The notes under the pieces are model-generated. The model was given only the letters and a program-made list of their open reading frames with translations. It had not been told where the DNA came from and did not search any database. Source: Pseudomonas canadensis (GTDB lineage Bacteria; Pseudomonadota; Gammaproteobacteria; Pseudomonadales; Pseudomonadaceae). From it: a DNA stretch of 64,000 nucleotides. The stretch spans positions 253,030 to 317,029 of the forward strand of contig NZ_KI628540.1 in the NCBI RefSeq assembly GCF_000503215.1. The letters are read 5' to 3'. The position numbers and the translations under genes are program-made. Shown here piece by piece: positions 41,030 to 49,644 of this stretch. Numbering within the stretch: the first letter of the stretch is position 1; each line of letters begins with the position of its first letter.

Positions 41030-41893
41030 TAAGCCGGTGCTGACGGCTACGATCAGGAAAATCCCCAGCAACGCGCGATAGATCACGAACGGCCAGGTGG
41101 AGAACCGCTCCAGGAACTTCATCAGGCCCCAGATCGCAAAAAACGCCGAGATGCTCGCGACCACCAGGCCGAACAGCAAATGCGGCCAGGCATGGGCGGG
41201 CATGTCGGCGTGCAGCAGCACCCACAGTTCCTTCAAGCCAGCGAGGGCGATGGCGGGCAAGCCGAGCAGGAAGGAGAATCGTGCGGCTTCCTCACGCTTG
41301 AAGTTGAGGAACAGTGCGGCGGTCAACGTAGAACCGGAACGCGAAACCCCTGGAATCAGCGCACCAATCTGCGCAACGCCAACGATCAACGCATCCCGCA
41401 GGCGCATCTCGCTCACCTCGCGGGTGTGGCGTGCGCGCACTTCGGCCACCGCCAGCAGCACGGCCATCACCACGCAGGAAATACCGATCACCATCAACCC
41501 GCGCAACGGCGAGTTGCACGCGTTCAGGGTCGAAGACAGCGCCAGGCCGGCGATGCCGATGGGGATGGTCGCCAGCACAATCGCCACCGCCAGCTTGAAC
41601 CAGCGATCGTTGTAGTCACCCCTGCGCACGGCGTCGATGCTGCCGGTGGTCACCTGGCGCACATCTCGCCAGAAGTAACTGACCACTGCCGCCAGCGCCG
41701 CCAACTGCATCGCCGCGGAGAATGCTGAACCGGGGTCCTGCCAGCCGAGCAGGGCGGGTACTACGCGCATATGGGCGGTGGACGACACCGGCAGCAGCTC
41801 GGTAATGCCCTGGATCACGCCCAGGATGAAGATTTGCAGGTAGTCCAGGGAGGCAAAACCCACGTCCAGGCCGGCGGTACAGGCGTTTGTCAA
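41024..41893 (-). CDS. uppP: Undecaprenyl-diphosphatase
   Basis: A 289-residue integral membrane phosphatase (BacA/UppP) that recycles undecaprenyl diphosphate for peptidoglycan and other glycan synthesis. The active-site motifs GITELLPVSSTAHM and PGVSRSGSTLTAALFL are intact and about eight membrane segments are present. It belongs to the PVSSTAH branch of the family rather than the PVSSSGH type. Its stop codon lies inside the REP pair at 40928-41029. Confidence 0.93.
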   Translation of the reverse strand: MTNACTAGLDVGFASLDYLQIFILGVIQGITELLPVSSTAHMRVVPALLGWQDPGSAFSAAMQLAALAAVVSYFWRDVRQVTTGSIDAVRRGDYNDRWFKLAVAIVLATIPIGIAGLALSSTLNACNSPLRGLMVIGISCVVMAVLLAVAEVRARHTREVSEMRLRDALIVGVAQIGALIPGVSRSGSTLTAALFLNFKREEAARFSFLLGLPAIALAGLKELWVLLHADMPAHAWPHLLFGLVVASISAFFAIWGLMKFLERFSTWPFVIYRALLGIFLIVAVSTGLL

Positions 41894-42072
41894 AATACGT
41901 GTCCTCGAAAGAGAGCGGCAATTTCGCGGAGTTTATTCGAAATGTTTCAAGGTTTTGGTAGAGGCAACACCTATTTGCAATCGGTTCAGCAAGTAGAAAG
42001 GTTGGCCGCTCTCTTGGCCTGCCCACCGGTTTTGTGAACAATGGCGCCCTGTGTTTTTTCACCGAGAGTCTC

Positions 42073-42579
42073 ATGCCCGAAGTCACCGTCGAATTGATCC
42101 AGACCGGCCCGGAGCACGCCGAGCTGATCCGCAATCTTTACCAGTACTACGCCTATGAATCCTCTGACTGGGAACAGGAAGATGTCGAGGCCGATGGGCG
42201 TTTCTACATCCATGACGAACACCTGGTCCGCTACTGGCAGGACCCGCAATGGAGCGCCAACCTGCTGTTGGTGGACGGCTATATCGCTGGCTTCCTGTTG
42301 ATCGAAGGCAGCGAGCTGCCGGGCATTGACGCCCTGGAGTTGGCCGACTTGTTCGTCCTCAAGCGTTACCGCCGCAAAGGCATTGGCCGCGCCATCGCCA
42401 GCCAGGTGCTGTGCAGCGGCGAGGCCGATTGGCTGGTGCGCTTCTATGATCAGGACGAAGTGTCCCAAGCGTTCTGGCGCACGGTGCTGGATAACCTGCC
42501 GCGTCCGGTGCAAACGATTGAGCTGGAGGATGAGCCGCAGTTGGTGAGTTACCTGATTACGCGGGCGGCACTGCATTAA
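42073..42579 (+). CDS. GNAT-family acetyltransferase
   Basis: A 168-residue GNAT N-acetyltransferase. The acetyl-CoA pyrophosphate loop is RRKGIGRA, after LADLFVLKRY. ATG 42073 follows GAGAG; the frame is open to 42034 without a clear ribosome site. It overlaps the 3' end of the convergent GlxA-type regulator by 23 bp. Substrate unknown. Confidence 0.86.
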   Translation: MPEVTVELIQTGPEHAELIRNLYQYYAYESSDWEQEDVEADGRFYIHDEHLVRYWQDPQWSANLLLVDGYIAGFLLIEGSELPGIDALELADLFVLKRYRRKGIGRAIASQVLCSGEADWLVRFYDQDEVSQAFWRTVLDNLPRPVQTIELEDEPQLVSYLITRAALH

Positions 42580-43501
42580 ACGCCTGCTGCATCACCTGCG
42601 GCGGCTGCCCGAACGCCCTTAAAAATGCCTGGCGCATACGTTCGCGATCACCAAACCCGGTTTCGCGGGCGACCACCTCGACCGGGTGGCGACTGGTTTC
42701 CATCATCGCCCGTGCCGCTTCTACCCGCAGCGACTCGATGGCCTTGGCCGGTGTTTGTCCGGTCTCTTCCCGGAACACCCGACTGAACTGGCGCGGGCTG
42801 AGGCGGGCGACATCGGCCAGGGCGTCTACCGACAAGTCGTGGGTCAGGTTCTCACGGGCATAGGCCAGGGCCAGTTGCACGCGGTCCGACTTGGGGTCCA
42901 GCTCCAGCAGCGCCGACAACTGCGACTGTTCACTGCCCCGGCGTTGGGCGATCACCAGTTTGCGCGCAATGCGCCGGGCCAGATCACTGCCCAGGTCGTT
43001 TTCCACCATCGCCAAAGCCAGGTCCACCCCGGCACTCATGCCGGCACCGGTCCACACCTGGCCGTCCACCACGAACAGCTTGTCTTCTTCCAAATGAATG
43101 TCCGGATAGCGCTTGCGAAAGGCTGGCGCGTGAATCCAGTGGGTGGTGGTGCGCTTACCTGCCAGCAAGCCCGCTTCGGCCAGCACGAAGATGCCCATGC
43201 ACAACGAGGCGACGCGTCGCGACTGGGCGGAGGCGGCCTTGACCAGTTCCAGCAGGTTGGCCTCCGGCAGGCGGAACTCTAGGTAGCCGCTGACGATCAG
43301 CGTGTCGTAGCCCTCCGGCCGGATCGGCATGGTGTTCACCGAAAAGCCCTGGGACGTCATCACCGCGCCGCCGCTCTCAGACACTAGGTGAAACTCATAG
43401 GCCGGTTCGCCGCGCAGCAGGTTCGCGCACTCGAACACCGAGCCCAGGCTGAGGCTCAGGGACTGGAAGTTCGGGTAAACCATCAGCGCAACGCTGTGCA
43501 T
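42557..43501 (-). CDS. GlxA-type AraC regulator with DJ-1/PfpI domain
   Basis: A 314-residue regulator with an N-terminal DJ-1/PfpI amidotransferase-like domain (residues 1-180; Cys in VASLCMGIFVLAEAG) and a C-terminal AraC HTH pair (SVDALADVARLSPRQFSRVFREETG; PVEVVARETGFGDRERMRQAFLRAFG, by landmarks). Related proteins (GbdR, CdhR, ArgR) control amine and amino acid catabolism. The start at ATG 43501 is the natural N-terminus HSVALMVYP; the frame is open upstream. It is divergent from the TetR gene at 43661. Confidence 0.9.
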   Translation of the reverse strand: MHSVALMVYPNFQSLSLSLGSVFECANLLRGEPAYEFHLVSESGGAVMTSQGFSVNTMPIRPEGYDTLIVSGYLEFRLPEANLLELVKAASAQSRRVASLCMGIFVLAEAGLLAGKRTTTHWIHAPAFRKRYPDIHLEEDKLFVVDGQVWTGAGMSAGVDLALAMVENDLGSDLARRIARKLVIAQRRGSEQSQLSALLELDPKSDRVQLALAYARENLTHDLSVDALADVARLSPRQFSRVFREETGQTPAKAIESLRVEAARAMMETSRHPVEVVARETGFGDRERMRQAFLRAFGQPPQVMQQAFNAVPPA

Positions 43502-43640
43502 CGCATGTCTCCGGGTGGGGGGAGCAGGGATTGTCGGCGGCTGCCGGGAAAACGGCAACCGACTTTGGCGGATGTCCGAAATCCTTGCGGATCTGACATT
43601 GTGCGAGCCTGACCAGGCTCCTAACATTCCCTCAACGAAC

Positions 43641-43655
43641 TAGACGACTGGTCTA
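43641..43655. promoter_or_regulatory. NemR-type operator
   Basis: TAGACGACTGGTCTA is an inverted repeat TAGAC / GTCTA, five bases before the TetR-family start codon and resembling the TAGACC...GGTCTA operator of E. coli NemR. It suggests autorepression of the operon. Confidence 0.6.
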
Positions 43656-43660
43656 ATCCG

Positions 43661-44290
43661 ATGAGCAACGAAACTAAAACTGTGCGCCAGAGCATTCTTG
43701 ATACGGCGCAATTGATTGTTGGCCGCAAAGGATTTTCTGCGGTGGGCCTGAACGAAATACTGCAAGCCGCCGACGTACCCAAAGGTTCGTTTTATCACTA
43801 CTTCACCTCCAAAGATGCGTTCGGCGTTGTATTGCTCGACCACTACTTCGACAACTATGTGCACGGCATGCAGCAACTGTTCGACCTGCCGGGTTTAACC
43901 CAGCACGCCAAGTTGATGGCTTATTGGCAATGCTGGATCGACAACCAGACCGGCTGCACCGACGCGGGCAAATGCCTTGCCGTCAAACTCGGTGCGGAGG
44001 TGTCAGACCTTTCAGAGCCGATGCGCCTGGCCCTGCAACGTGGCACTGCACGCACCATCGGGTTGCTGGCCGAGGCCTTGCAGCAGGGCGTCGAAGACGG
44101 CTCGGTAGCGATTACGCAACACCCGGACAGCCTGGCGCGGCGCCTGTATGCGTTGTGGTTGGGGACCAGCGTCATGAGCAAGATCACCCGTACTACGGCG
44201 CCTTTTGATGAGGCGTTGGGGTTGACCCGACAGTTGTTGGGTCAGCCGGAAGAAACTGACATTCACACCTATCGAGGCACTGGAAAATGA
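43661..44290 (+). CDS. nemR: TetR-family repressor (NemR-like)
   Basis: A 209-residue TetR protein. The HTH is GFSAVGLNEILQAADVPKGSFYHYF (by landmarks, residues about 25-50). The ligand domain contains CTDAGKCLAVKLG, with two cysteines in the place where E. coli NemR has its redox-sensing Cys. The operon TetR / DJ-1-like protein / NemA matches electrophile and hypochlorite defence. It ends in an ATGA overlap with the next gene. Confidence 0.85.
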   Translation: MSNETKTVRQSILDTAQLIVGRKGFSAVGLNEILQAADVPKGSFYHYFTSKDAFGVVLLDHYFDNYVHGMQQLFDLPGLTQHAKLMAYWQCWIDNQTGCTDAGKCLAVKLGAEVSDLSEPMRLALQRGTARTIGLLAEALQQGVEDGSVAITQHPDSLARRLYALWLGTSVMSKITRTTAPFDEALGLTRQLLGQPEETDIHTYRGTGK

Positions 44291-44964
44291 AAGTATTAAT
44301 GGTACTGACCTCTCACGACCAGCTTGGCGATACCGGCCGCAAGACCGGCTTCTGGCTCGAAGAGTTTGCCGCACCCTATTACGCGTTCAAGGACGCCGGC
44401 GCCGAGATCGTACTGGCTTCACCGGCCGGCGGCCAGCCGCCGCTGGACCCGGTGAGTGACCAACCGGACTTCCAGACCGAACAGACTCAGCGCTTTGCCG
44501 CCGATCCTGCCGCCCAGCAAGCCCTGGCGACCACGGTGAAACTGGACTCGGTCAACGCCGACGATTTCGACACTGTGTTCTACCCAGGCGGCCACGGCCC
44601 GCTGTGGGACCTGGCCGAATCGCCGGTGTCGATCGCGCTGATCGAGTCCTTCGAGCGTGCTGATAAGCCCATCGGCTTTGTCTGCCACGCACCGGGCGCG
44701 CTGCGTCACGTCAAGGCGGTGAATGGTGAACCGTTGGTCAAGGGGCGTCGCGTCACCGGGTTCTCCAACTCGGAAGAGGCGGCGGTGGAACTGACCGATG
44801 TGGTGCCGTTTCTGGTGGAAGATGAATTCAAGAAGCTGGGCGGCCTCTATGAGAAAGGCGCTGACTGGCAGTCCTTTGTCATTACCGATGGCTTGTTGGT
44901 GACTGGGCAAAATCCTGGCAGTTCCAGTGATGTCGCTAAAGCCTTGCTGAAACTGACCGCTTAA
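44287..44964 (+). CDS. DJ-1/PfpI (Hsp31-like) glyoxalase/deglycase-type protein
   Basis: A 225-residue class I glutamine amidotransferase-like protein of the DJ-1/Hsp31 group. The nucleophile is Cys133 in FVCHAPGAL, with Glu25/26 in FWLEEF as partner; DTVFYPGGHGPLWDLA is the family oxyanion region. Such proteins detoxify methylglyoxal without glutathione. It is translationally coupled to nemR and followed by a hairpin and then nemA. Confidence 0.88.
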   Translation: MKVLMVLTSHDQLGDTGRKTGFWLEEFAAPYYAFKDAGAEIVLASPAGGQPPLDPVSDQPDFQTEQTQRFAADPAAQQALATTVKLDSVNADDFDTVFYPGGHGPLWDLAESPVSIALIESFERADKPIGFVCHAPGALRHVKAVNGEPLVKGRRVTGFSNSEEAAVELTDVVPFLVEDEFKKLGGLYEKGADWQSFVITDGLLVTGQNPGSSSDVAKALLKLTA

Positions 44965-44983
44965 TTAAATAAACCGCTGAGTT

Positions 44984-45011
44984 CATTGGCGACTTTTATA
45001 AGTCGCCAATG
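44984..45011 (+). terminator. Perfect 12-bp hairpin upstream of nemA
   Basis: CATTGGCGACTT and AAGTCGCCAATG flank a TTAT loop, followed by CTTTAG rather than a long T-run. It may be a partial terminator or attenuator between the DJ-1-like gene and nemA. Confidence 0.55.
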
Positions 45012-45043
45012 CTTTAGCACGTCCAGAATTTGGAAATGATTAG

Positions 45044-46168
45044 ATGACTGACAATGTTTTAAGTACCCCAATAAAGCTGGGTCACCATACGCTGAACAAC
45101 CGTATTGTCTTGCCGCCATTGACGCGCCAGCGCAGCGCCCAACCGGGTGATATCGCGACCGACTTGATGGCCGAGTATTACCGCCAGCGGGCCAGTGCCG
45201 GTTTCATGGTCAGCGAGGGCACGCAGATAGAGCCACGGGGCCAGGGCTACGCCTGGACACCGGGCATCTACACCCCGGCGCAGATCGACGGTTGGCGCAA
45301 GGTCACCGACGCGGTGCATGCCGAGGGCGGGGTGATCTTTGCCCAGTTGTGGCATGTCGGTCGGGTGTCGCATAACGCCTTGCAGCCAGAAGGGGCGGCG
45401 CCAATCGCACCGTCTGCCCTCCAGGCCCTGCAAGCCAAAGCCTTTATCGAAACGGCGCCGGGCGAGGGTGAGTTGAAACAGCCGCCCGTGCCACGTGCAT
45501 TGACCACGCAGGAGGTCAAGGAGCTGGTCGGGCACTACGCCCAGGCTGCACGCAATGCGCTGGATGCCGGGTTTGACGGGGTGGAGATCCATTCGGCCAA
45601 TGGCTACCTGGTGAACCAGTTCATCTCGGCCCATGCCAATCAACGTGACGATGAGTACGGTGGTTCGTTGGAAAATCGCCTGCGTTTTCTGCGTGAGATT
45701 GTTGAGGCGGTGAGCGCCGTGGTCGGGCCGGAACGCCTGGGCGTGCGCTTCTCGCCGTTGTTCAGTGGCACCGATCAGGACCGCGTGTACATCGGCCTGG
45801 TGGAAGACGACCCGCACCATACCTACATCGAAGCCATCAAGGTGCTGGAAGCGTCGGGCATCGCCTACGTCTCCATTGCCGAAGCCGACTGGGACAACGC
45901 CCCCGACCTGCCTGAAACCTTCCGCCGTGCAGTGCGCGAGACGTTCAGCGGACGGATCATCTACGCCGGCCGCTACACCGCTGAACGCGGTGCGCGATGG
46001 ATAGAGGCGGGGCTGGCGGATTTGATCGCGTTCGGGCGGCCGTTCATTGCCAATCCGGATCTACCGCAGCGGCTGTTCAATGGGTGGCCGTTGAATCCGC
46101 TGCGGGTAGAGGGCATGTACGGCGGTGGTGCAGAGGGCTACATCGATTACCCGGTTTACGCCGGATAA
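45044..46168 (+). CDS. nemA: N-ethylmaleimide reductase (Old Yellow Enzyme)
   Basis: A 374-residue FMN-dependent ene-reductase that reduces N-ethylmaleimide, enones, nitrate esters and similar electrophiles. Motifs: RIVLPPLTRQRS at the N-terminus, QLWHVGRVSH, EIHSANGYLVNQFISAHANQR (landmark HSANGYL), DEYGGSLENRLRF, and ERGARWIEAGLADLIAFGRPFIANPDLP. Length is as for E. coli NemA (365). Controlled with nemR, whose operator lies at 43641. Confidence 0.95.
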   Translation: MTDNVLSTPIKLGHHTLNNRIVLPPLTRQRSAQPGDIATDLMAEYYRQRASAGFMVSEGTQIEPRGQGYAWTPGIYTPAQIDGWRKVTDAVHAEGGVIFAQLWHVGRVSHNALQPEGAAPIAPSALQALQAKAFIETAPGEGELKQPPVPRALTTQEVKELVGHYAQAARNALDAGFDGVEIHSANGYLVNQFISAHANQRDDEYGGSLENRLRFLREIVEAVSAVVGPERLGVRFSPLFSGTDQDRVYIGLVEDDPHHTYIEAIKVLEASGIAYVSIAEADWDNAPDLPETFRRAVRETFSGRIIYAGRYTAERGARWIEAGLADLIAFGRPFIANPDLPQRLFNGWPLNPLRVEGMYGGGAEGYIDYPVYAG

Positions 46169-47155
46169 TCAGGCAACCCGCAACACAATCTTGCCAATAT
46201 GATCCCCACCTTCCATCCGCGCATGCGCCTGATCGGCCTGGGTGTAATCGAACACCTGGTCGATCATCGGCAGGCAGCGCCCGGCTGACAGCACTGGCCA
46301 TACATGCTCGCGCAGTTGGTCGGCGATTGCGGCTTTTTCGTCCTTGGTCCGTGCGCGCAGCAGTGAACCGGTGACGATTGCGCGTTTGCCTAGGATGGTC
46401 AGCAAGTCCACCTCATTGGCCTTGGCACCGCCGAGGAACCCCAGCATTACCAGACGGCCGTCCATCGCCAGCGCCTTGAGGTTGTTGTTGATGTAGGAGG
46501 CTCCCATGATGTCGAGGATCACATTCACCCCTTGATCACCGATCACCTGGGCGAAATCCTGTTCGCGATAGTTGATTGCTTCTGCGCCCAGGGCACGAAT
46601 GGCCGCACATTTTTCTTCGCTGCCGGCAGTGGCAAACGCCTGGATGCCGAACTCGCGGCATAGCATCAGCGCGGTGGTGCCGATTCCACTGGTGCCGCCG
46701 TGGATCAGCACCCGCTGGCCCTTGTGGGCGCCGCCGATGCCGAACAGGTTGGCCCACACGGTAAAGAAGGTTTCCGGGATGGCCGCCGCTTGAATCCAGT
46801 CCATGCCTTCGGGAACCGGCAACGCCTGGCTGGCGGGCACTGCGCAGTATTGGGCGTAACCACCGCCATTGGTGAGGGCGCAAACCTTGTCACCGACGGC
46901 GTACTCGGTCACGCCATCGCCCAGCGCTACCACTTCACCTGCCACTTCCAGGCCGGGGATTGGGCTCATGCCGGGTTTCATCGGGTACTTGCCGGCGCGT
47001 TGCAAAGCGTCCGGGCGGTTGACGCCGGCGGCGTGCACGCGGATCAGGATTTCACCGGCTACCGGGGAGGGCAATGGCACCTGGCGCGGCTTGAGCACCT
47101 CGGGGCCGCCAGGGGTGGTGATTTCAATCAGGGTCATGTCGGTAGGCAGGGGCAT
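46169..47155 (-). CDS. NAD(P)H:quinone oxidoreductase (QOR/PIG3 type)
   Basis: A 328-residue zinc-free medium-chain reductase. The NADPH-binding segment is HGGTSGIGTTALMLCREFG, preceded by PETFFTVWANLF; AAGVNRPDALQRAG is the quinone-reductase signature that replaces the zinc ligands of alcohol dehydrogenases. The start is ATG 47155, with an alternative six codons later. It abuts nemA with no gap (convergent) and is divergent from a LysR gene that probably controls it. Confidence 0.92.
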   Translation of the reverse strand: MPLPTDMTLIEITTPGGPEVLKPRQVPLPSPVAGEILIRVHAAGVNRPDALQRAGKYPMKPGMSPIPGLEVAGEVVALGDGVTEYAVGDKVCALTNGGGYAQYCAVPASQALPVPEGMDWIQAAAIPETFFTVWANLFGIGGAHKGQRVLIHGGTSGIGTTALMLCREFGIQAFATAGSEEKCAAIRALGAEAINYREQDFAQVIGDQGVNVILDIMGASYINNNLKALAMDGRLVMLGFLGGAKANEVDLLTILGKRAIVTGSLLRARTKDEKAAIADQLREHVWPVLSAGRCLPMIDQVFDYTQADQAHARMEGGDHIGKIVLRVA

Positions 47156-47341
47156 TTTGCGGGTCCTGTTGCGGTGAGCGTATGAAGTGGGACCACGCTG
47201 CGCGACGGTTGATTCAAATGAAACCGTGCAGCAGGGTCATCTTGGATATTTCCATGGTCGACAGGATAGCAACGTCGCATGATGCAATAATGCTGCGATT
47301 CAGCAGCACATAAATGCATATATGCAGCAGTGGAGGACGCA

Positions 47342-48217
47342 ATGAACTGGGACGATGCACGGGTGTTCCTGGCGGTGTGCCGGGAGTCCACATTGCGCGG
47401 CGCCGCACGGGTATTGGGCGTGGATCAGGCCACCGTCGGCCGGCGGGTCAACGCCCTGGAAAAGTCCCTGGGCGCCACCTTGTTCCTGCGCACGTCCGAG
47501 GGCTACGCGCTGACGGCCGTGGGCGAGGCTGCATTGCTGTCGGTGGAGAAAATGGAGCGTTCAGCCCTCGACCTTGAGCGCCAGGTTCAAGGCCTGGATG
47601 ATCGTTTAACGGGCACCGTGCGCGTCAGCACCACCGATTCCCTGGCCATCGACTTCCTGATTCCGTCCATCGCTCGCCTGCACGACAAACACCCCGACGT
47701 GCGCGTGCAACTGGACGCTTCCACCCAAATGCTCAGCCTGGCCAAGCGTGAGGCCGACATCGCTGTGCGCAACCAGCGTCCGGATAACCCCGACCTGATC
47801 GCCCGTCGCATCGCCCGTTGGCCGTTGGGCCTGTTTGCCTCCCAGGACTACATTGACCGCCACGGCGTGCCTGAACCGGGCAGCCTGTTCGAGGGGCATG
47901 ACCTGGTGGTCTACCAGCCTCACCTACAAAGCAAGAAAGAGCTGACCCTGGTTTCCGAGCCTCTGGGCCGAGGGCGCATTGTTGCTGCCTTGAGTTCCAG
48001 TTTGCTGGTGCGCCGCTCGATCGCTGCCGGCATCGGCATAGGCGAAATCCCGGTGTGCACGGGTGAGCGTGACGGGCTGGTGCGCCTGTGGCCCGAGCGC
48101 TCCCGGCCACTGCCGTACGACGTGTGGCTGGTGACCCACGCCGACCTGCGCCACACCGCACGGGTGCGGGTGGTGATCGATGAAATCGTCGCGGCGTTTG
48201 CCGGCGTCGGGGAGTGA
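47342..48217 (+). CDS. LysR-family regulator
   Basis: A 291-residue LysR protein: HTH at residues 1-60 (NWDDARVFLAVCRESTLRGAARVLGV, QATVGRRVNALEKSLGATLF, by landmarks) and an effector domain. GGAGG at 47331-47335 sets ATG 47342. It is divergent from the quinone reductase gene, the usual position for the regulator of that gene. Confidence 0.92.
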   Translation: MNWDDARVFLAVCRESTLRGAARVLGVDQATVGRRVNALEKSLGATLFLRTSEGYALTAVGEAALLSVEKMERSALDLERQVQGLDDRLTGTVRVSTTDSLAIDFLIPSIARLHDKHPDVRVQLDASTQMLSLAKREADIAVRNQRPDNPDLIARRIARWPLGLFASQDYIDRHGVPEPGSLFEGHDLVVYQPHLQSKKELTLVSEPLGRGRIVAALSSSLLVRRSIAAGIGIGEIPVCTGERDGLVRLWPERSRPLPYDVWLVTHADLRHTARVRVVIDEIVAAFAGVGE

Positions 48218-48294
48218 GGTCAGCACAGACTTGCAAGCGTGAGGGCGCCTCGGCCGACACAATCGATGTTTATGTCGACCTACCGAGCGTACGC

Positions 48295-48681
48295 ATGAAC
48301 GAATCAAAATGTCAGGACTTGGGGCTGCTGTTTCTGCGGGTCAGCGGAGCGTTGTTCCTGTTGTGGGTACATGGTTTGCCCAAGCTGCTGAGTTACAACG
48401 AGCAATTGAAGCTGATCGAAGATCCGTTTCATCTGGGCGCTTCGGCCACGCTAATGTTGGCGATATTTGCTGAAGTGCTGTGCCCGCTGCTGATCATTGC
48501 CGGCGTGCTGGTGCGTCTGGCGTGCCTGCCGATCCTGTGTGTGCTGCTGATTGCCTTGCTGGTGGTGCACCCGGAGTGGACGCTGTTCGAGGCGCAGTTC
48601 GGTTGGCTGCTGTTGATCATTTTCACCACGGTGCTGATCAGCGGGCCAGGGCGTCTGGTACTGCCTCAGCGTTTCTCTTGA
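48295..48681 (+). CDS. DoxX-family membrane protein
   Basis: A 128-residue protein with four hydrophobic helices (about residues 8-28, 50-70, 74-92, 100-118) and the DoxX landmark GLLFLRVSGALFLLWVHGLPKL near the N-terminus. DoxX proteins are small membrane proteins linked to redox or sulfur stress in some bacteria; the function here is unknown. It lacks a clear ribosome site; the frame is open to 48214. Confidence 0.8.
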   Translation: MNESKCQDLGLLFLRVSGALFLLWVHGLPKLLSYNEQLKLIEDPFHLGASATLMLAIFAEVLCPLLIIAGVLVRLACLPILCVLLIALLVVHPEWTLFEAQFGWLLLIIFTTVLISGPGRLVLPQRFS

Positions 48682-48683
48682 GC

Positions 48684-48708
48684 AAAAAAAGGCCGGGCAA
48701 GCCCGGCC
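48684..48708 (-). terminator. Rho-independent terminator of the arylesterase gene
   Basis: On the minus strand, GGCCGGGC TT GCCCGGCC is followed by seven T residues. It lies 28 bp after the arylesterase stop codon. Confidence 0.9.
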
Positions 48709-48735
48709 AAATAAGGAGAGGAGGGTTTAGGTGTT

Positions 48736-49554
48736 TCAGCGGTTCAGGAACGCCAGCAGGTCTTCATTCAACTGCTGCGCATGGGTCACGGCAAACCCGT
48801 GGGGGGCATCCTTGTAGACTTTCAACTCGGCACCCTTGATCGAGGCAGCGGCCACTTTGCCGGTTGTCTCGAACGGTACTATCTGATCGCCATCGCCGTG
48901 GATCACCAGGGTCGGCACGTCGATCTTGGTCATGTCCGGGCGGAAGTCGGTTTCGGAGAATACGGTGACGCAGTCGACGGTCGATTTGAGGGACGCCAGC
49001 AACGCTACCTGCAAGGTTTGGGTCAGCACACCCTCTGAGACAACCTGGCCTTTGTTGGTGCCATAGAACGGTGCGTTGAAATCACTGATGAATTGCGCAC
49101 GGTCCTTCAGCAGCCCGGCCTTGATGCCGGCGAACACTTCAGCCGGGACGCCTTGCGGGTAGTCCGGTTTCTGACCAAACAGCGGCGTCACCGCGCCCAG
49201 CAACACCAGGCCGGCCACGCGCGCGCTGCCATGGCGTGCGATGTAGCGCGCCACGTCGCCGCCACCCATGGAGAAGCCCACCAGGGTCACGTCCTTGAGG
49301 TCCAGGTGCTCGATCAACTGGGCGATATCGTCGGCGAAGGTGTCGTAGTCGTTGCCGGTCCACGGCTGGTCTGACCGGCCAAAACCACGGCGGTCGAATG
49401 CGATGGTGCGAAAGCCGCGGCTGCTCAGGTATTCCATCTGGTATTCCCACATGTCGGCATCCAGCGGCCAGCCATGGCTGAACAACACGGGCTTACCGCT
49501 GCCCCAGTCCTTGAAGTAGATCTGGGTACCGTCTTTGGCAACGAATGTGCTCAT
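48736..49554 (-). CDS. Arylesterase / perhydrolase (alpha/beta hydrolase)
   Basis: A 272-residue alpha/beta hydrolase nearly identical in many stretches to the well-studied P. fluorescens aryl esterase PFE. The nucleophile elbow is GFSMGG, the acid is in IHGDGDQIVPF and the His is in APHGFAVTHA. The family (non-haem chloroperoxidase-like) hydrolyses aryl and short esters and lactones and can form peracids from acetate and H2O2. It is a single gene with its own terminator; it has no signal peptide. Confidence 0.95.
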   Translation of the reverse strand: MSTFVAKDGTQIYFKDWGSGKPVLFSHGWPLDADMWEYQMEYLSSRGFRTIAFDRRGFGRSDQPWTGNDYDTFADDIAQLIEHLDLKDVTLVGFSMGGGDVARYIARHGSARVAGLVLLGAVTPLFGQKPDYPQGVPAEVFAGIKAGLLKDRAQFISDFNAPFYGTNKGQVVSEGVLTQTLQVALLASLKSTVDCVTVFSETDFRPDMTKIDVPTLVIHGDGDQIVPFETTGKVAAASIKGAELKVYKDAPHGFAVTHAQQLNEDLLAFLNR

Positions 49555-49644
49555 GGAAAACTCCTTGGGTCAGGTGAAAAAAGCGTAGCTTCACTATTTG
49601 GGCTAAGGCGTATACAGGGCTTGTACGGGTGTGCTGGGTTGGCT

